A DNA stretch of 64,000 bases. Source: Clostridium cibarium (GTDB lineage: Bacteria > Bacillota > Clostridia > Clostridiales > Clostridiaceae). The notes under the pieces were generated by a model. The model was not told where the DNA came from. It was given only the letters and a program-made list of their open reading frames with translations, and ran no database searches. The translations under genes were made by a program, and so were the position numbers. Every line of letters starts with the position of its first letter. Positions within the stretch are counted from its first letter, which is position 1. The stretch is taken from the NCBI RefSeq assembly GCF_014836335.1, contig NZ_JACSRA010000012.1:46371-110370 (forward strand), in the 5' to 3' direction. Shown here piece by piece: positions 1-11,700 of the stretch.

Positions 1-3000
1 CTTTGGTAATATCTATAATCTCACCTTCAAAATCAACCTTATTCATCAAGCTACTTTGAGTTAGTAAAATATTTGCGTTACTATCTATTAACATGTTATT
101 TATTCTATCGGATGGTAGTTCAGTATCTATTGGTAAATATGCCCCACCAGCTTTAAGTATAGCTATTATACCTATTATCATCTCCATAGATCTATCTATC
201 ATTATTCCTACTATAGTTTCAGGAATAACTCCCTTTTCTCTTAATGTTATAGCTAGAGCATTACTTTTCTCATTTAATTCCTTATAACTTAATTCCTTAT
301 CATCGAATACTAAAGCAATATTATTAGGAGTTCTTTCTACTTGTTCTTGAAATAATTCTTGTATTGTTTTATTGCTTGGATAATCTACTTTGGTATTATT
401 AAATTCATTAAGAATTATATTTTTGTCTTCAGGTGTTACTATGTCAACATTTGAAACTAATTGATCAATGTTATTTGTAATTTCTTTAAATATTTTAGCT
501 AATTGATTTGTAATTTTTTCTATTAAGTAAGTTGTATAAACATTCTCATTGTACATTACTTTCAACTTTAAACTATCTTCCAAAACAAAGGATAAATTAA
601 AGTCATAATTTGTTTCTTCTCTTCCTTGGATAAAATCAATCTTTATACCATTATTGCAATTATCTAATTCATTAAATGGGAAATTTTCAAAAACAGTTAA
701 ATTTTGAATTAAATTTTGTTTTAATTCACTTTGGTCTTGAATTTCAGCTAAAGATAAATATTCAAAGTTTCTGCTCTGATTTGCTTTTTCATAAACTTCT
801 TTAAGCATTTCTTTTACTGTTATTTTTCCATTGTCAGTTATCCTTACAGGGACTGCATTTATGAATATACCTACCATTTCTTCTATCCCATTTATTTCTG
901 GTGGTCTACCTGAAACTACAGAACCAAAAACAACATCATCAGTTCTATTATATCTTTGTAGAAGAATTCCCCATGCTAACTGGCATATTGAATTTAGAGT
1001 TACTCCACATTGACTAGATATTCCCTCTAATTTTCTTGTAACCTCTTTACCAAAATCCCACATTAAGTTTTTTTGTTTATATTTAGTGCTTTTTGACTTT
1101 GTTTTAGGCAACTCAACAATTTGATTATATCCATCTAAATAGTTTTTCCAGTATGCAAGTCCATCCTCTTTTCTTTGTTTATACAGCCATTTGATATATT
1201 CATGAAAATTAATATTATTTTCTATATTAAGTTTTTCTCCTCGTTCTATATCTTCATAAAACTTAAACAAATCTCCTATAAGAATATTAGTTGACCATCC
1301 ATCAATTATTATGTGATGGATAGTGAATATAAGTCTACTAGAGTTATCATCCATCTTAATTATGCTTAATTTAAATAATATGTCTTTGCTTAAATCGAAA
1401 CCTTTCTTTACTAATTCAGTGCTAAATACTGAATAATCTTTTTCTTTATTACAGCTTTTAGTAAAGTCTTCATAATATATTTTGAAATTTCTATTCTCTA
1501 AAACTACTTGAGAAGGATGTTTAGAATTACTATAAATGATAGTCTTTAAGATATCATATTTTTTAGCTAACATATTATATGCTTTATTTAAGGATTCAAT
1601 TTTTAGATTTCCTTTAATATTAAGTTCTAATTGTATAACATAAGCTGTAGTTTCTTTATTTTGCATATACGTAAATAGCATTCCTTGCTGCATAGGTGTT
1701 AATTTGTTTATCTTGCTTATATTAATATCTTTATCTATATTATTTTTTATAAATTGCTTTAATTCTTCTACATCTTCTAGAGAATATTCATTTATTCCAT
1801 AGTCTGTAGGTGTAAGTTCTGCTTCTTTTCTAGTGGAGCAGTGTTCTATTATTCCATAAATATTTTTATTAAATATTTCAACAAATTTTTCAATTTCATC
1901 TTCTTTATATTCTAATTTACAGAAGTCAATATTAAATTTTAAATTTCCTTCTTGAATTAGCGAGTTTATTTGAATGCTATCTTTTAACTCGAAATTATTA
2001 CTAATATCACTGCCCGTAGATAGATTTGAATAAGTAAATAACTCGTTATTAGAATTTGAATCTATCTGCCCTAAATAATTAAAGCTAATATCTGTTTCTA
2101 TTGTCATATCTCTATTTTTTCTATTTTTACTACTAGTTAAATATTTTAATATTCCATAACCAATACCCTTATTTGGTATTTTCCTTAAAACTTCTTTATT
2201 TCGTTTAATGATTGTACTAATATCATTATCACTCATATCAAGTATAACTGGGTAACAACTAGTAAACCAACCTACTGTTCTAGTTATATCAACATCATTT
2301 ATTATGTCTTCTCGACCATGGCCTTCTAAGGTTATAGCTGCATTTTTTGCACCACACCAATCTTTAATAGTAATTCCAAGGGCAGATAATAAAATATCGT
2401 TAATCTCAGTATTATAAGCCCTATTTGTTTCCATAACTAGTTTTTGTGTAGCTTCTTTATCTATTATAATATTTTTAGAAATCATGTCCTTAATTAATAT
2501 TTTATCTGCTTTATTAAACTTAGGAAGTTCATCCAAGTGTGTATCAGCTAAATTGCTCCAATAATCTAATTCATTTAACAAAGCGTTACCATTTGCATAC
2601 TCAATTTGTTTTTCTGTCCACTCTTTAAATGAGGTAGTCTTTTTAGGAAATTTTATTTCTTTCCCTTGTAATAATGATTTATAACCGTTATAAAAATCTT
2701 CAAGAATTATTCTCCAAGATACTCCATCTACAACTATATGATGAATTACAAAAAGTAAATAATCCCCTTTGTTAGTTGAAAATAATCCAACATTCATTAA
2801 TGGACCATGTTCTAGATCTATTGATTCTTTTAATAATTGTCCTTCTTTGGCTATCTGCTCTTTAAAGTTATCTTCATGAGATAAATCAAAAAATTTAAAG
2901 TTAAATAAGTTTTCATCTATTTTTTTATTATATAAACTTATTTCTTCTCCATAATTTAGATTTATTCTTAGTGCATCATGATGAATTACTATTTCCTTTA

Positions 3001-5638
3001 AAAGCAATTTTACCTTATCTATTTCAAGTTTTTCTTTGCAGTAAATTAGTGTAGATTGATTAAAGTGTTTCATTACTTCTTTATCTTCTTGTAAGAATTT
3101 TTTCATTACCGGAGTAAGCATAGATATTCCAACAACTTCATCTTGAGATATTTGTATTTCTTCTGTTTTTGCATACTTAGATATTTTTTCAATAGTCTGA
3201 TGGTCAAGAATATCTTTTATATCCACTTTTAGTCCTAAATTTTTAAGCCTTGATACGATTTGTATAGACTTTATAGAATCTCCTCCAAAATCATAAAAGT
3301 TATCTTTAATACCTATCTTTTCTGCTCCTAATACTTCACTCCATACAAGAGCCATTTTTTTCTCTACATCATTACTTGGTGCAACGTACTTATTAGTTTT
3401 TTCATTTAAATTAGGTTCAGGTAAAAGTTTTTTATCAACCTTTCCATTATTAGTAAGTGGTAAGGTTTCAAGTGTTAATATGTATGGAGGAATCATATAT
3501 TCTGGTAAAGTCTTTTTTAGAAACTTTTTTATTTCATCTTGACTTACTTTTCCAACTATATATCCACATAAATATTTTTCTTTATTTTTATCAAATCTAA
3601 CTATGACAGCAGCTTCTTTAACTTGTTCATGTTTTAAAATTTCTCTCTCTATTTCTCCTAGTTCTAACCTGAAACCACGTATCTTAATTTGATTATCAAT
3701 TCTTCCTAAAAATTCTATATTTCCATCTGGTAGCCACTTTACTAGGTCTCCAGTTCTATAAATAATTTCATCTTTTATATAAGGATTTTGTACAAATTTT
3801 TCTTTTGTAAGCTCTTCTTTATTTAAATATCCTCTTGCTACTCCATCTCCCCCTACACATAATTCACCTGGAACACCTACTGGTAAAAGTCTCAAGTTCT
3901 TATCCATTACATAAGTTGTTGAATTTGATATAGGTTTCCCTATTGGTATTGGAATTTTTTTATCCCACATGTTTAAAGGGTCTATAGAAAAATAAGTAGA
4001 AAATGTAGTGTTTTCAGTTGGCCCATAACCATTTATGATTATCGTAGACTTATTATTTATTCTTAATTTATTAACCTGATTACTATCTAAAGCATCTCCA
4101 CCAATCATCAAGGACTTAATGTCATCGAAAGTACTAGCATCAACATTGCATATTTGATGAAATAATGCTGTAGACATAAACATAGTTGTTATATTGTTCT
4201 TTTGTATATATTGCTTAAGCATTTTAGGATTTAAAATTAATTCTTTACTTTCAATATGCACTGTTAATCCATTTAAAAGTGCACCCCATATTTCAAAAGT
4301 TGAAGCATCAAATGCAATAGATCCTGTTTGAAGTATTTTATCATCAAGTTTTAAATCTATATAATTTTGATTTTTAACTAGTCTTACTACGCTTTTATTT
4401 TCTACACATACTCCTTTAGGATTTCCGGTAGAACCTGATGTATAGATAATATATATTAAATCATCAGAATTAATATTACCTGTAGAAATATTTTCTGTAG
4501 GTTGATTTAATAAATCATAACTTTCAAAATCTAATATTATAGGAGTTATTTCTTTAAAATCAAATTTGTTTAGTGTTTCTCTTCTTCCTATAATAAGATT
4601 GCTACCACAATCTTCAATCATATATTGAACTCTTGATTGAGGATAATCTTCATTAATTGGTACATAGGCAGCACCATTTTTAATAATAGCAATTATAGCT
4701 ATAATTGTTTCCATACTCTTATCACATAATACTGGTATCAAACTTCCCTTAGTTACTCCATTATCTGCTAGTAAATGCGCTAACTGATTAGATTTATTAT
4801 TTAACTCCTCATATGTTAAATTCTTTCCATTAGATATTATAGCTATATTCTTAGAAAATTCCTTGACTGTGTTTTCAAACAACTCTTTTACTGACATATC
4901 TTTTGGGTAATCTACCTTTGTATCATTAAATTTATTTATTATTATATTTTTCTCATCTTCATTAATAATCTCTACATCTCTTAATTTAACATCCATGTTA
5001 ATTAATATGTTTCTTAAACATGATAAAAATTGATTGAATAGATTTCTAACCAAAGTCTTATCATTAATATTGTAATGAATATTACATTTTGTTAAATTAT
5101 TTTCTTTTGAAAAACAGAATATTAATGTTAAGCCTAATTCTTTCAAATCATCAACTTTATGAATATTGCTAAGAGCACAGCCTACGTCAGTTATATCGAT
5201 TATATTTTCTTTTTCTAAACTATGTATAATATTGTCAATAGGACAATTTTCTCTTTTATAAGATTCAATTACTATGTTTTTTGTATTTACCACCAGTTGC
5301 TTAAAACTTATATTGTCATCTATTTCCATAGGAAAGATTACAGCATTTTTATTTTCTTCCTTTTTATATGTTGGAGATACGATACATACTTTGTTAGTAT
5401 TATATTTACTGATAAGTATTCCTAAGATCGTTACTAGAAAAACATATAATGGCAATTCAGAATTATTAGATATTTTATTTAATCTAACAGATAGATCTTC
5501 AGGAATTATAAAAGATTCTGTTTGGTATTCATTATTTATATGATTATTCTTTTTTATATTAAAGCTAGTAATCTCATCATAATCTTTTAAAAGGTTAGTC
5601 CAATATTTCATTTCTTTTTTATTTATTAATTCTCGCAT
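1..5638 (-). CDS. Nonribosomal peptide synthetase, second protein of the line (3' end beyond window)
   Basis: This is a large multimodular NRPS cut by the left edge, with about 1879 residues visible. Domains in order: the C-terminal lobe only of a condensation domain (about 1-225, no HHxxxDG); an adenylation domain (about 245-735, with YTSGSTGNPKG and GYGPTENT cores); a carrier domain with FGGDSIKS (about 785); an epimerization domain (about 835-1265, HHIVVDGVSW and NYLGQ); a full condensation domain (about 1310-1735, HHIIIDGWS, DCL-like as expected after E); and the start of a second adenylation domain. Read against the GrsA pocket positions, the first A domain gives D-A-F-F-M-G-G-T-F, a hydrophobic-type pocket that I cannot assign to one amino acid. 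The ATG at 5638 has GGGGGA just upstream. It lies 113 bp after the upstream NRPS gene, whose terminal C domain should serve this A domain. The termination module is not visible. Confidence 0.95.
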   Translation of the reverse strand, partial: MRELINKKEMKYWTNLLKDYDEITSFNIKKNNHINNEYQTESFIIPEDLSVRLNKISNNSELPLYVFLVTILGILISKYNTNKVCIVSPTYKKEENKNAVIFPMEIDDNISFKQLVVNTKNIVIESYKRENCPIDNIIHSLEKENIIDITDVGCALSNIHKVDDLKELGLTLIFCFSKENNLTKCNIHYNINDKTLVRNLFNQFLSCLRNILINMDVKLRDVEIINEDEKNIIINKFNDTKVDYPKDMSVKELFENTVKEFSKNIAIISNGKNLTYEELNNKSNQLAHLLADNGVTKGSLIPVLCDKSMETIIAIIAIIKNGAAYVPINEDYPQSRVQYMIEDCGSNLIIGRRETLNKFDFKEITPIILDFESYDLLNQPTENISTGNINSDDLIYIIYTSGSTGNPKGVCVENKSVVRLVKNQNYIDLKLDDKILQTGSIAFDASTFEIWGALLNGLTVHIESKELILNPKMLKQYIQKNNITTMFMSTALFHQICNVDASTFDDIKSLMIGGDALDSNQVNKLRINNKSTIIINGYGPTENTTFSTYFSIDPLNMWDKKIPIPIGKPISNSTTYVMDKNLRLLPVGVPGELCVGGDGVARGYLNKEELTKEKFVQNPYIKDEIIYRTGDLVKWLPDGNIEFLGRIDNQIKIRGFRLELGEIEREILKHEQVKEAAVIVRFDKNKEKYLCGYIVGKVSQDEIKKFLKKTLPEYMIPPYILTLETLPLTNNGKVDKKLLPEPNLNEKTNKYVAPSNDVEKKMALVWSEVLGAEKIGIKDNFYDFGGDSIKSIQIVSRLKNLGLKVDIKDILDHQTIEKISKYAKTEEIQISQDEVVGISMLTPVMKKFLQEDKEVMKHFNQSTLIYCKEKLEIDKVKLLLKEIVIHHDALRINLNYGEEISLYNKKIDENLFNFKFFDLSHEDNFKEQIAKEGQLLKESIDLEHGPLMNVGLFSTNKGDYLLFVIHHIVVDGVSWRIILEDFYNGYKSLLQGKEIKFPKKTTSFKEWTEKQIEYANGNALLNELDYWSNLADTHLDELPKFNKADKILIKDMISKNIIIDKEATQKLVMETNRAYNTEINDILLSALGITIKDWCGAKNAAITLEGHGREDIINDVDITRTVGWFTSCYPVILDMSDNDISTIIKRNKEVLRKIPNKGIGYGILKYLTSSKNRKNRDMTIETDISFNYLGQIDSNSNNELFTYSNLSTGSDISNNFELKDSIQINSLIQEGNLKFNIDFCKLEYKEDEIEKFVEIFNKNIYGIIEHCSTRKEAELTPTDYGINEYSLEDVEELKQFIKNNIDKDINISKINKLTPMQQGMLFTYMQNKETTAYVIQLELNIKGNLKIESLNKAYNMLAKKYDILKTIIYSNSKHPSQVVLENRNFKIYYEDFTKSCNKEKDYSVFSTELVKKGFDLSKDILFKLSIIKMDDNSSRLIFTIHHIIIDGWSTNILIGDLFKFYEDIERGEKLNIENNINFHEYIKWLYKQRKEDGLAYWKNYLDGYNQIVELPKTKSKSTKYKQKNLMWDFGKEVTRKLEGISSQCGVTLNSICQLAWGILLQRYNRTDDVVFGSVVSGRPPEINGIEEMVGIFINAVPVRITDNGKITVKEMLKEVYEKANQSRNFEYLSLAEIQDQSELKQNLIQNLTVFENFPFNELDNCNNGIKIDFIQGREETNYDFNLSFVLEDSLKLKVMYNENVYTTYLIEKITNQLAKIFKEITNNIDQLVSNVDIVTPEDKNIILNEFNNTKVDYPSNKTIQELFQEQVERTPNNIALVFDDKELSYKELNEKSNALAITLREKGVIPETIVGIMIDRSMEMIIGIIAILKAGGAYLPIDTELPSDRINNMLIDSNANILLTQSSLMNKVDFEGEIIDITK

Positions 5639-5698
5639 AAAAATCCCCCATAGTTTTTTTATTGAATAACAAAAAGTTTTGATATATTGCTAGGTTAC

Positions 5699-5731
5699 AA
5701 AAAGGAGAGCAAATGAATTACTCGCCTTTTT
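5699..5731 (-). terminator. Hairpin terminator or attenuator between the two NRPS genes
   Basis: The arms AAAAAGG-A-GAG and CTC-G-CCTTTTT pair with one A/G mismatch, and the minus strand ends in a run of five T. It sits in the 113-bp gap between the NRPS genes, so it probably lowers read-through into the downstream synthetase gene. Partial termination is an inference. Confidence 0.6.
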
Positions 5732-5752
5732 ATAATCTGAGCAAAGCTTTAA

Positions 5753-8700
5753 CTAAAAATTAAACGAAAAGTCTTCTATATTTTTATCATTATTGTCTGA
5801 TATGTTTTCTTCAATTAATTTAATATCTTTTAATAAAACTTTCGGTTCTTCAAGTACCCTTTCAATAATATTTTTGTAATTATTTAATAACTCTTCTATT
5901 GTATCTGCCTTAAATGAAGAGGAATCATAAACACATTCTATTGTTAGTCCATCACAATTCTCAGCTACAATTATTGTTAACTCATTTTTAGAGGCAGTTG
6001 CTTTTAATTCAAGTGTTTGTAACTTAGTACCATCAAGACAAATAGATGAAAAATCATCATATTGATAAGAGAAAATCACATCAAATATATTATTATCCTT
6101 CATTAAACCTTGTTTCATAAGTTCTTGTAACATAAATTCTATTTGATAATCTTGGTTTTCAAATACTTGCAACGAATTCAATTTCACTTCATTTAATAAT
6201 TTTTCAAAAGATACTTCATCCTCTACTGTACATTTAATTGGTAATGTATTTACAAACATTCCAACTATATTGTTCAAATCTAAATTATTTCTTCCAGATA
6301 CAGGTGTTCCAATTACTATATTTTTCTGTAAGGTATATTTATTTAGTAATATATTTAGAGTAGCAAGCATAAATATATACTTACTTAGTTGCTTTTCCTT
6401 TGAATATTCATCTATTTTTAGTAATGTATCTTTATGAATTTTAATGTCAAGACTTCTTCCTTCGAAAGAATATTTATCTTCATTTATATAATCTTTTGGC
6501 AAATCTAGTTTTTCAAGATCATCACTTAAATATTTAAGCCAAAATTCTTTTTGTTTCTTCATTTGTCCTGTTTTAATTAAATTATTTTGCCATTCCGAAA
6601 AATCTTTATATTGTAATTTTACTGGTTCTAATTTTTTACCTTCATATAGATTAATAAATTCTTCAATTATAATTTTCATAGAAACACCATCTGTTATAAT
6701 GTGATGCATATCAATAAACAAGATACTATTATTTTTTAATTCTATTAAATCAACTCTAATTAAAGGTGCTTTATCTAAATAAAATGGAATAATATGTTTT
6801 TGTATTAATTCTGCTATTTCCTCTTGATTTTCTTCATCAATATCATCATATTTGAAATGTTGGATTTTGAAATTAATAGTTTCTTCAATTTCTTGGATAA
6901 ATAATCCATTTAAAACGCTAAATTTCGTTCTTAGACTTTCATGTCTAGCTATTATTTCATTAAATACATTTTGAAGTTTATTTATATCTAGCTTTCCATT
7001 AAACAAATATGCTCCTGGGACATTATAATTTGTACTATCTACATTTAATTGATTTATTGCATACATCCTCTTTTGTGCTGAGGATAATTCATAATAATCT
7101 TTCTGTGGTGCAACTTCAATCTTTTTATCATAATAACTTTTCTCATCTAATCCTAATGTATCTATCTCTTTTACAGAAATCATTAAACTCTTCACATACG
7201 CTGCCATCTCTTCTACAGTTGCTTTTTCAAATATATCTTCTATCTTTATTTTCACGTTGAATGTATTTAATATCTTCAATAATACATTTGTTGCCTTTAA
7301 TGAATGTCCTCCCAATTCGAAGAAGTTATCAGTTATTCCAGGTTTCTCTACTCCTAATACTTCACTCCAAATATCTACTAGTTTTTCTTCTATCTCATCT
7401 CTAGGTGGAATATATTTAGAGGTTACTTGAGAATGATTAGGAACAGGCAATAGTTTTCTATCTATTTTTCCGTTTCCAGTAATCGGCATACTGTCAAGTT
7501 CAATAATATATGTTGGTATCATATAACTTGGTAAAGTATTTTTTAGGAATTCTTTTATTTCAGCCTGAGTTACACTTCCGACTATATATCCACATAGATA
7601 CTTGTCTTCATTTTTATCTAGCCTATCTATTACAACAGCTTCTTTAACTTTTTCATGTTTTAAAATTTCTCTCTCTATTTCTCCTAGTTCTATTCTAAAA
7701 CCACGTATTTTTACCTGATAATCAATTCTTCCTAAAAACTCTATGTTACCATCTGGTAACCATCTTACTAAGTCTCCTGTTCTATAAATCTTTTCACTTT
7801 TTACATATGGATTTTCAACAAACTTTTCCCTTGTAAGATCTTCTCTATTAAGATATCCCCTTGCTAATCCATCTCCTCCAACACATAGTTCTCCTGGAAC
7901 CCCTGGTGGCAATAATCTTAAGTTTTTATCCATTACATATGCTGTTGAATTTGATATAGGTTTACCTATTGGGATTGTAGTATTTTCAACCCATATGTCA
8001 TGTTGGTTTAATAAGAAAGATGTTGAATATGTTGTATTTTCTGTTGGTCCGTACAAGTTGATAAATAATGTAGAGTTATTATGTTCTCTAAATTTATTGA
8101 ATTGGTTAGTATCTAAAGCTTCTCCACCTACTAACAAATACTTAAGATTATCAAAAGTACTTACGTCAATATTGCATAATTGATGAAATAATGCTGTTGT
8201 CATAAACATTATTGAAATACTATTTTCTTTCAAATATTCTTTCAATCTTTTTTGATTTAAAATTAAATCTTTTTCTGCAACATATAGTGTTAATCCATTT
8301 ATAAGGGATCCCCATATCTCAAAAGTTGAGGCATCAAAAGCAATTGAACCTGTTTGAAGTATTTTATCATTGTAATCTAGTTCCATATAATCTTGATTTC
8401 TAACTAATCTAATTATATTTTTATTGCCTACACATACGCCCTTAGGATTTCCAGTAGAACCTGAAGTATAAATGATATATGCTAAATCATCAGGTCCATT
8501 TGTATCCTCTAGATTTTCTTTTCCTTTATTGTCAAATTCCTTTGAACCTATCTCCATAATCCTTATATTTAAATTTTCTAAGTTAAGCTTATCAATTTGA
8601 TGTCTTTTTGCTAGCATTATTTTGCTTCCGCTATCTTCAATCATGTACCTTATTCTTAGTTCTGGATATTCTTCATCAATAGGTAAATATGCACCTCCAG

Positions 8701-11700
8701 CTTTTATTATAGCTAGCATTGAAACAATAGTTTCCATACTTTTATCGCATATTACTGGGACAATGCTATTTTTCCCTACTCCCTTTTCTTTTAATGCATG
8801 TGCAACTTGATTTGACTTTTCATTAAGCTCTTTATAACTTATTTTTTGACCTCTTGATATAATAGCTATTTTGTCTGATGATTTTATTACCTGTTCTTCA
8901 AACAATTCTTTTATTGTTTTATTGCTTTCATATTCTCTCTTAGTATCGTTGAAATCAGTTAATATCATTTTCTTTTGATCTTCATCTAATATTTCTATAG
9001 TAGATATTAATTGAGTAACATTTTCAGAAATAAATTCAAATATAATCTTTAGCTGCTTAGTTATATTTGATATAACTTCATTTTCATATACACTTTCATT
9101 ATACATAACTCTATATTTTAAATTTCCTTCTAGTATAAATGAAATATCCAAATCATAGCTTGTTTGTTCTCTTGTATGATATTCCTCGACTTTTATAGTA
9201 GATTTCTTATTTGACTTGTTACTTTCAGGATAATTTTCAAATACTGTAATATGTTGAATAAGATTTTGTCTTAGTTCGCTTTGGTCTTGAATATCTGATA
9301 AAGCTATATATTGATATTTATTACTCATATTAACTTCATTTTGTACTTGCTTTAACAAATCAGAAATTATTTCATTGTCTTTAGCATTTATTCTGATAGG
9401 GATAGTATTTAAAAATATACCTATTGATTCTTCTATTCCCTTAATCTCAGGAGGTCTTCCAGACATAACCATACCAAATACAACATCGTCGCTATTAGTA
9501 TATTTCTGTAACAATAGCCCCCAAGCTGTTTGGCAAATTGTATTTAGAGTTACTCCATACTTATTAGATATTTCTTGTAATTTTCTTGTTGTATTAATAT
9601 CTAGTTGTTCTATAAGTTCTCTATGGTTATATTCTTTATTTACTGCATTATCTTTTTTTGGTAACGAAGCAATTTGGTTATAGTCATTAAGATATTTTGC
9701 CCAATACTTAATGCCATCTTGTTTATCTTGCTTATATAACCATTTAATATATTCGCTATAGCTAGTGCTAATTTCATAATTTAATTTTTCACCATTTTCT
9801 AACCTTTCATAAGTGTCAAACAAATCATTTATTAACATTGCATTTGACCAGCCATCAACTATTATATGGTGGATAGATATTATTAACCTATAATATTTTT
9901 CACCTAATTTAGCGACATTAAGTTTAAACAATATATCTTTGTCCAAAGCAAATCCTTTTTCAAGCAACGCTTTTACATACTTCTTGCAAGCTTCTTCAGT
10001 ATTAATTTCATGAGTAAGATCTTCATAATAAATTTCATTATCTCTATTGTCCAAAACAACTTGCGCCGAATGTCTGGAATTGCTGTATATTATGCTTCTT
10101 AGAATATCATGCCTGTGTAATAAATGCTCATATGAAGTTTTTAAAATCTCCAAATCTAATTCTCCATGTATATTAAATTCTAATTGTAGTACATATGCAT
10201 TGCTAGACTCGTTCTTTAAATAGGTGTATAGCATACCTTCTTGCATTGGAGATAATTTATTAATCTTACTTACAATTGCTTTATTGTCTATATTTGATTT
10301 AACAAAGGATTTTAACTCATCAACTTCTTCTAATGTATAGTCATTTATTCCATAATCTGTTGGTGTATATTCTACCTCTTCTTTTTGAGAACAATGATCT
10401 ACTACCTTTACTAAATTTTCTTTAAATATTCTAATAAACTTATCAACTACTTCTTCGGAATATTCTAATTTATTAAAATCTATACTTATAGTTAATTGAT
10501 CATCTTGTATAAGTGAATTTATTTGAATACTACTAATAGCTTCAAATTCAGTACTTTCATCACGGCCTCCTCTTAAGTTAGTAAGTTTAAATATTGAATT
10601 ATTTTTATCTTCATTAAATTGACCTAAATAGTTAAAACTTATTTCAGTTTTTATATCAAGTTTTTCAATATCTACAGCATCATTTTGTGTTAGATATCTT
10701 AGTATTCCATAGCCTATACCTTTATTAGGAATTTTTCTTAAAATCTCTTTATTTCTTTTTATATTTAAACCTATATCACTGTCACTAGTATCCAAAACTA
10801 CTGGGTAGCAGCTTGTAAACCATCCAATTGTTCTGTTTATATCCACATTTTCAATTATATTTTCTCTTCCATGACCTTCTAACATTACCGCTACTTTATC
10901 ATTTCCGCTCCACTTTTTAGTGACAATTCCTAATATTGACAATAAGATGTCGTTTATTTCTGTGTTATATGCCCTATTAGTATCCTTTAGTAGTTTATTT
11001 GTTATTTCTTTATTGAAAGTAAAAGTTTTTGATTGCATATCTTTAAACAACAAATTCTTAACCACATTATACTTTGGCATTTTTCCTAAAGGCTCTTGTG
11101 GGACAATATTATTCCAGTATTCTAACTCGGCTAGAATTTTTGGACTTTGTGCATATTCAACTTGCTTTTTAGCCCATTCCTTAAATGAAGTTGTTTTTGG
11201 AGGTAGTTTAATTTCTTGTCCATTTTGTAATGCACTATAGCCATTATAGAAATCTTCGAATAAAATTCTCCAAGACATTCCATCAATAACAAGATGATGT
11301 ATTACAAAAAGCAAATAATCTCCTTTTTGTGTTTTAAATAACCCTAGTTTTACTAGTGGGCCACTTTCAGTGTTCATGGATTCCTGAATCTTTTGACCTT
11401 CTATTTCAATGGAAGCTTTAAAATCCGAAATTTCTCTTAAATCATATTTTGCAAAATCAAATAATTTCTCTTCAATTCCTCGATTATACATCTTAACTGT
11501 ATCAGTATATTTTAAAACGCTCCTTAGTATATCGTGATGGCTTACAATAGCTTTCATTACTTTTTGAACTTTATCATCATCAAATCCCTCATAACTATGA
11601 ATTATCATAGACTGATTAAAATGAGTATAGACATTCTTTTTAATACCTATAAACTTTTTCATAATAGGGGTCAATTCAATTTCTCCTTTTACCTCTCCTT

